64,000 bases of DNA from Lampris incognitus (Eukaryota > Chordata > Actinopteri > Lampriformes > Lampridae), in NCBI RefSeq assembly GCF_029633865.1, contig NC_079221.1, positions 5,177,700 through 5,241,699 of the forward strand, given 5' to 3'. Of this stretch, positions 58,432-64,000 are shown one piece after another. Numbering within the stretch: the stretch's first letter is position 1; each line of letters starts with the position of its first letter. The position numbers and the translations under genes are program-made. The notes beneath the pieces are model-generated. The model worked only from the letters and a program-made list of their open reading frames with translations, was not told the origin of the DNA and did not search any database.

Positions 58432-61400
58432 TCAGCAGACGGAGTCTGTGTTGAGTGGCAGTTTCCCGCTGCGTCTGGCCTCCTTCTCCTTTTTCTCTCT
58501 CTGTTTCTCCAGCTTCTCCTGGGCCTTGCGCATGTCTTTCAGCTTCTTCTTGATGGTGGAGCGGTCGCTCTGACTCGACACACCCAGCGCCTGAAGGGGG
58601 CAAAAATGTGGACAGGCAAATGCATGAAATACTCCTTTCATATGTTTTGCATTAAGCAAGCCACGAAGTTAACGATGCTGACTTTATGTGAGCGGCGAGT
58701 TGCGAGCCGAGCGTGAAAGGGAAAAAAACTAGGAGGTGAGTTTTTTTCCCCCTCCCAAACCATCTGAATGCACGCAGGAAATTAGTTTGGCGACAAAATA
58801 TGGATTTGATGCAAATCGGCTGTGCCACGAAGCGCTCTCACAAAAATGAAACGTAAAGATATGCAACTCTGGTTTTTCCTGATCTTGAAAAAAGAAAAAT
58901 CACAACGTACACCGGTTCAAAGTTAGTTCTACTTCAACATTCGGTAACACTATAATAACTACACAAACGAAGCATTAGTTAAGTATTAGTAACAACTGAA
59001 TTCATCATTTGTAAAGCAAGAAATGCACCAGTGGTTAGTGTGTTAATAGATGTTTATAAAGACTTATTAATACTGCAATTCATGATTGAGTCAGGTAGTT
59101 ACTAGTTGTTAGGTAAGTATTTTGTATGAGCTCATCTAAAGTGAGGATTATCTGCCTTACAAGCATTTACACGTGAGACTGAAAGGCCAGCAGCACCTTG
59201 AGACTCACAACAGTGTAAAGGATCATGAGATCCTTTAGAAAGTGTAAGTACACGATTAACAACTATTTACATGTACATTTGTGCATGCATTAATCATGAA
59301 TTGCAGTATTAAGTATTTATAAACATCTATTAACACTCACTAACCATTGGTGCATGTCTTGCTTTACAAATGATGAATTCAGTAGTTACTAATACTCAAC
59401 TAATGCTTAATTTGTGTAGTTATTATAAAGTGTTACCCTGCATTCCCATGATATGAATTTCTCTTGCTGATGTCATTAACACAGATGTGCTGATTATGTT
59501 GCAGAAATGAAAAACATCACTTAAGGGTGAGATTCATTACTCGCCTTTAGGTGGCAGTAAAAGACTGAGAATCCCCTAATCTGATGAAGACTTGGACTGG
59601 TTCCCAAAAAAAACAAAAAACCCTCTTTACTGGATAACTTTTTTTTCCATTTGTTCTGATCTTTTTATGGGCCAAATCAAAAACAGAAAAAGGCTCTTGC
59701 TGTTTTCACCTTCAGCTTATCGCTGTCCAGGTGCATGAGCTGCTGGCCGTCCACACCCCTGGCTGTGAACTCGGGTGTGTACTGGTCCATGTTCATGCCC
59801 ATCAACCAGTGGCAGACTTGCTGATTGGTCCACTCAGAGACGGGCCGGTTTTGCCATTGATACTCTTTTCCTGTGGGCACTGGTTCATCGTCTAAGGTCT
59901 ACGGAGCAGAAACACAGGACACGACCAACTTTTTACCCAGGATTCCTCCGTTACGAGCATTTTTGTGTGCAACAAATCATCTCCAAATGTGTTCATTTGG
60001 CAATTGCTCTTTGAGATTCTCCATGAGTAGAAAATAAATTCTAGAAATTGCTGCAAAAGGACAGAAGATCATAGTAGAAGTAGGTCATTTACTGACACTG
60101 CAACCAAGGATGACCTCTTTAGTTGTCAGATTTATTACGGAGGGAAAAAAAAAAGATTACGCAATGGGAAACTTGTCACATCCTAAGAAATAACATGAAA
60201 AAAAACGTGTGGTTTGCACCAAAAATGTTTGGGCATTGGCACAGAACATTTTGGACCATTTTGGACCGCCTGTAACGCCAGATCCTACAGGGACAATGGC
60301 AGAAATTTCTAGAGTTTTTCCCACTCGGTAATGGAGAGTTTCAAGTAGACCTCAAAGTCACAAACAGCCTACCATTTCACAACACTTTTTTTTTTAAATG
60401 AAAGGAGTGTAAAAGGACAATTGTGAGACGGACCACATTAATATGCGTTTCCATGCCAAAGTGCTGAAGGTCGGTTCAACACTGGAGCCGCTTACAGCAA
60501 AAGAAAAGAAAAAAAAAGCAAAAGCCAGCCCTGTGTAAAACATGTCAGCAAGGTGTACAGAACAACGTGCACCGTTTGTTCTGCGGTTGAGAACATCTGC
60601 ATGCACTCCTCCGCCAGGGAAGAAGATGAGATCATCGACATGCAACAGCGTCAGCAAAGTACAACATCCTAAACAGGACGCGGCTGGAGGAATCTGCCCA
60701 GATTGAAAAGAAATTCATCAGCTGTGTCGTCACACCTTCTATCAGTGCTTAAACAGAAAACTAGCGAACAGACATCAGAGCGGTCAGAATAAGTCTGTCC
60801 ACCAGCAAAGCTTGCTGGGACCATTCAGTATGCACTAACGGGCCATTCAGACCGAAGCCTATGAACAAACTCATTGTGAATATAGCATTTATTAACAAAT
60901 AAATAATAAATAAATAAATAAAGATGAGCTACGCCACTTGTTTTGCTGAAGCACAGGGCAATCTGGGCACACCACATGCAGCTCCATTCCCCGCTCTCCA
61001 TTCACGACTCAGTCACAGCCATGAAAGGGGGGGTGACTCAAAAAGCATGCTTGACAACGTCCCCTTTCAGCCGCATCAAGGCATCCCACACAGCTTTTGT
61101 GGCCGTGCGACAAAAGAGAGCACTCACCTCGTTGGAAGAGAAGATTAAAGTGTGTGAGCGCCCAGACAGATTGGGTTCGGCAATTAACCCCGAGATGTCT
61201 GAACCGGGACTGCCCGGGTTAGAGTCATCTACGACTGACAAACTCTGGAACAAGTGGAAACAAGGAACGCATTAACTGGATAAACACATGACCAGACAGC
61301 AGTGCTTTGTTAAGGGTGGAGGTAAGAAAAACAACGCCGTGGTTTTGGGTGAGTAGACGGTGAGACTAGGGCTCGGTTTCAGTTAGGACTGAAATATTGT

Positions 61401-64000
61401 GATTATTCAGCAAAAAAAAAAAAAAGGAAAAAAAAGTGATTTTAGTGCTTTTAGTGGTGCAAAAATCGATGCCCAGGAGCTTTACGCTACATCAGTGACG
61501 ATCAGTAACAGCAAAGGGAACACTGTGTGTCTAGTACTTTGGTAAATCTACCCCCATATTGACGGACTTCGAGGACCCCCCCCCCCCCCGTCCCAAAACC
61601 CATCCACCAACAAAAATACTTCCAACTCTATAAACTACAAGAATAACACTACACACTTCTATTGAAAGAACACTAAGTATGACACACATCATTAGGTATG
61701 AGGTAATGTTTGCAAAAATACTGTTTATCAGATTTCACTGCAGTGAAAATGTGCCAGCAGAGCTGATGTAATATTACAAGAGCGTGCGCTCACATACACA
61801 GTCAATATAATTTGTACATTTAAACAGGAATAGGTTTTCCAGACATTGGTTTTCCAGACATTCATCCATGGAATATGAGCCAGACCAGAACGACTGCAGG
61901 CTTACTTGGTTCCTGCAATGCAGATAGTTTGTTTTTTCCAATGTGATATAACCAGAATATTAGAAAATTGTTGTACACATTACCACATACCCACTACTGA
62001 CACCGCTACTACGACACAACAGTGATCTGGACATATTAGCATCCAAGTGTGTGAGACTACAAATCACCAGAACAACGTGTTAGTAATTAACTATCATTTC
62101 CTATGAAGTAAAACATAGAAATGTGTATACTGTACCAAGTCTAATGAGCGACTGAATAAAGAAGACCAGGAGAGATTTGTCTGTTTCAAAAAAAGGACCA
62201 TTTAGTGCACCAGGACTTCGCACAAAGATTACAGTGTCATGAGAAAAAGAAAAACAGTGCCAGAAGCAAACACTCGGTGAGCAGTCACTGCCTATTAGTT
62301 CAACCGGTGACTTGAACTCATTAAGCGTACCGTGGGACCCCCCGACCCCACCGCAGCCTGTGTGACAGTTGGCGAGGCATCTGACCAGATGGATGTGATG
62401 CGTCACTAGTCGCCGACTCACTAAAAAGCAACCGAATCCTCCCCCGACTTGCCCTCTGATGACTAACACATGGAGAGAGCTCCCTCAGTGATCGCTAGGT
62501 GCAGTTTTGCTGCTGTTTTGCTGCAGAATGACTGACTCATATGAGCTCGAGTTGTCTTTTTTTTCCGTTTCTCCCCAATTGTACTTGGCCCATTACCCCA
62601 CCCTTCCGAGCCGTCCCGGTTGTTGCTGCTCCACCCCCTCCGCCGATCCGGGGAGGGCTGCAGACTACCACATCTCCTCTGATATACGTGGAGTCATCAG
62701 CCGCTTCTTTTCACCTGACAGTGAGGAGTTTCACCAGGGGGGACGTAGCATGTGGGAGGATCACGCTACCCCCCCCCCCCCGAACAGGCGTCCCAACCAC
62801 AGGAGGCAGTAATGCAGCGACCAGGACACATACCCACATCTGACTTCCCGCCCGCAGACACGGCCAATTGTGTCTGTAGGGACGCCTGACCAAGCTGGAG
62901 GTAACACGGGGATTCGAACCAGCGATTCCCCGTGTTGGTAGGCAACGGAATAGACCGCTACGCTACTCGGCCGCCCTAGCTGAAGTTGTCTTTAAACTGG
63001 GAAAGCCACCTGTTTCCATGTCTACCAGTTCGTTTTTTTTTTTTTGCCCTTTTACAAAGACAGCAAATTGGCCGTGACAGCGGCGTTTAGACAATGACTG
63101 TCTTGCAGCTGGCCGGCTCGGTGGGCTGCAGGGTCAGCTGGGCGGCGGAACAGCAAAGCTTTAATCCCACTCAGAGGAGGAATCGCCACTTAACATGCCT
63201 CAATAATGGCTCCACCAGTCTGGGTTTCTGTTTACCAGAAATGGGTCTCCTGCATGAGTATCTGCTCATGACTCAGTTTTATAGGAAAGATGGGATTCAA
63301 TCCGTCCAAGCACTTGGGATTTAACACCAGCTCATGTTGCCACATTTTTTAACTGTTCTTAGATGGAGCCAGACTTTTTTCTTCTTCTTCATTTTTTCAT
63401 TTTTTACATAACATGCATTAGACAAGAGATGGCCAACTATTTTGGCAGATTCAAATTTGGCAAGCAAAAACCAGCATTTCATAGTTGCAGTTTGTTCCTT
63501 TTGACAACAACTTTAATATTTCCTCACGAGATGCCCACAACAACTCATTATGCATTTCATTTAAATTTTACAATTAAAAGTTGGGAAGTTGACTTTCAAA
63601 CTAGAAACCAAATTCGGTAAACTAAGTTCAGCAATGTAACCTAATTTAATATTACGAGGAAATCAAACAAAGTGACTGGACTTTAACTTGGCTGTAGTAA
63701 CTGATAACTGACTGATGGGCTGTAAATAAACTGTATAGTGCAGTCATCTTTTACAGCCATAGTTAACCGTTATTCAAAAATTAATTTGAGATCTATCATG
63801 TGCAAATTACCTTGGTTAGGACAACAGACGTTTTCCAAACGTCACCTCTCTGTTGTACTAGTTCCATGCATTGCTATGTACTTGTGGGGTGTAGGTCTTC
63901 CACTTATTTTGCACATGTTCATACACACCTTGTTCTTGCGGTCCTGACTTTGCTCGCTGCTGGTCTCTGTGGCTGTGTATGGCAGACTGCTGCTGGAAGA
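58432..64000 (-). CDS. ppp1r9a: Neurabin-family protein, C-terminal exons with SAM domain (partial)
   Basis: Four minus-strand exons, all phase 0: 64000-63929 (continues off the window; ends SQDRKNK), 61244-61128 (SLSVVDDSNPGSPGSD...), 59898-59710 and 58590-58432 (ends LNTDSVC, TGA). They give the last 178 residues. A SAM domain starts at VSEWTNQQVCHWLMGMNMDQ and ends near SQSDRSTIKKKL. A charged helical tail follows (KAQEKLEKQREKKEKEAR), probably coiled coil. Neurabin-1 (PPP1R9A) and SAMD14 share this SAM-plus-charged-tail end; spinophilin lacks the SAM. Neurabins bind F-actin and protein phosphatase 1 at the cell cortex and synapse. Actin-binding, PP1 and PDZ regions would lie right of the window. 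The paralog (ppp1r9a, a fish ppp1r9a-like gene, or samd14) cannot be fixed from this fragment. Confidence 0.8.
58943..59437. mobile_element. Long-TIR foldback element, copy 2
   Basis: 495 bp; ends GGTAACACTATAATAACTAC and its inverse ending AAGTGTTACC. In the last neurabin-gene intron. Confidence 0.8.
59900..61127. other. Neurabin-gene intron, unassigned
   Basis: Intron sequence with an (AAAT)n run near 60898-60923 and no recognised mobile element. Confidence 0.4.
61245..63928. other. Neurabin-gene intron
   Basis: Contains a poly-A run (61410), a C-run (61578) and the reverse SINE B copy (62560-62975). I see no further exon. Confidence 0.4.
62560..62975 (-). mobile_element. SINE family B, reverse
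   Basis: Copy in a neurabin-gene intron, in the same orientation as that gene. Box B appears on the plus strand as GGGATTCGAACC. Confidence 0.8.

Noticed and set aside
58432-64000. SAMD14 as the right-hand gene
   Set aside because: Not excluded; neurabin-1 preferred for the charged tail and SAM sequence, but only the C-terminus is visible.

Overview
The window is vertebrate nuclear DNA, most likely from a ray-finned (teleost) fish. Genes are split into many short exons with GT/AG junctions. Introns are packed with fish-type repeats: two tRNA-headed SINE families, a Tc1/mariner element, Penelope, L2-like and RTE-like retroelements, several terminal-inverted-repeat MITEs, and long minisatellites. 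No prokaryotic operon, CRISPR array or viral genome was seen.

Layout: 1-7122 holds only repeats and unassigned sequence; it is probably intron 1 or the upstream flank of the first gene. From 7123 to 31086 (+) lies an integrin alpha-6-like gene. It has 23 common exons plus two alternative last exons encoding an A-type tail (29674-29781) and a B-type tail (30925-31086); the signal-peptide exon was not found. From 33619 to 35421 (-) lies a complete two-exon nucleoporin Nup62 gene. From 37154 to 54295 (+) lies a complete 11-exon pyruvate dehydrogenase kinase gene (407 aa, closest to PDK1). From 58432 to the right edge (-) lie the last four exons of a neurabin-family gene (SAM domain plus charged coiled-coil tail). 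nup62 and pdk1 are divergently transcribed across a 1.7-kb interval with a compact ETS/CRE-like site. pdk1 and the neurabin gene converge.

The integrin/PDK/neurabin order recalls the human Hox/Dlx-linked paralogous regions (ITGA6-PDK1; ITGA3-PDK2-SAMD14-PPP1R9B; PDK4-PPP1R9A). This block therefore looks like an ancient vertebrate syntenic unit with nup62 inserted in it. The four genes act in different places and are not a pathway: laminin adhesion at the plasma membrane, the nuclear pore channel, mitochondrial control of pyruvate oxidation, and actin/PP1 scaffolding.

The most unusual non-genic structures are: a 43-bp minisatellite that grew inside the reverse-transcriptase frame of a LINE fragment in pdk1 intron 1 and still reads through (37726-38490); an apparently intact DD38E Tc1-like transposon at the centre of a three-layer nested insertion in the integrin gene (18924-22372); and five minisatellite arrays totalling about 5.7 kb.
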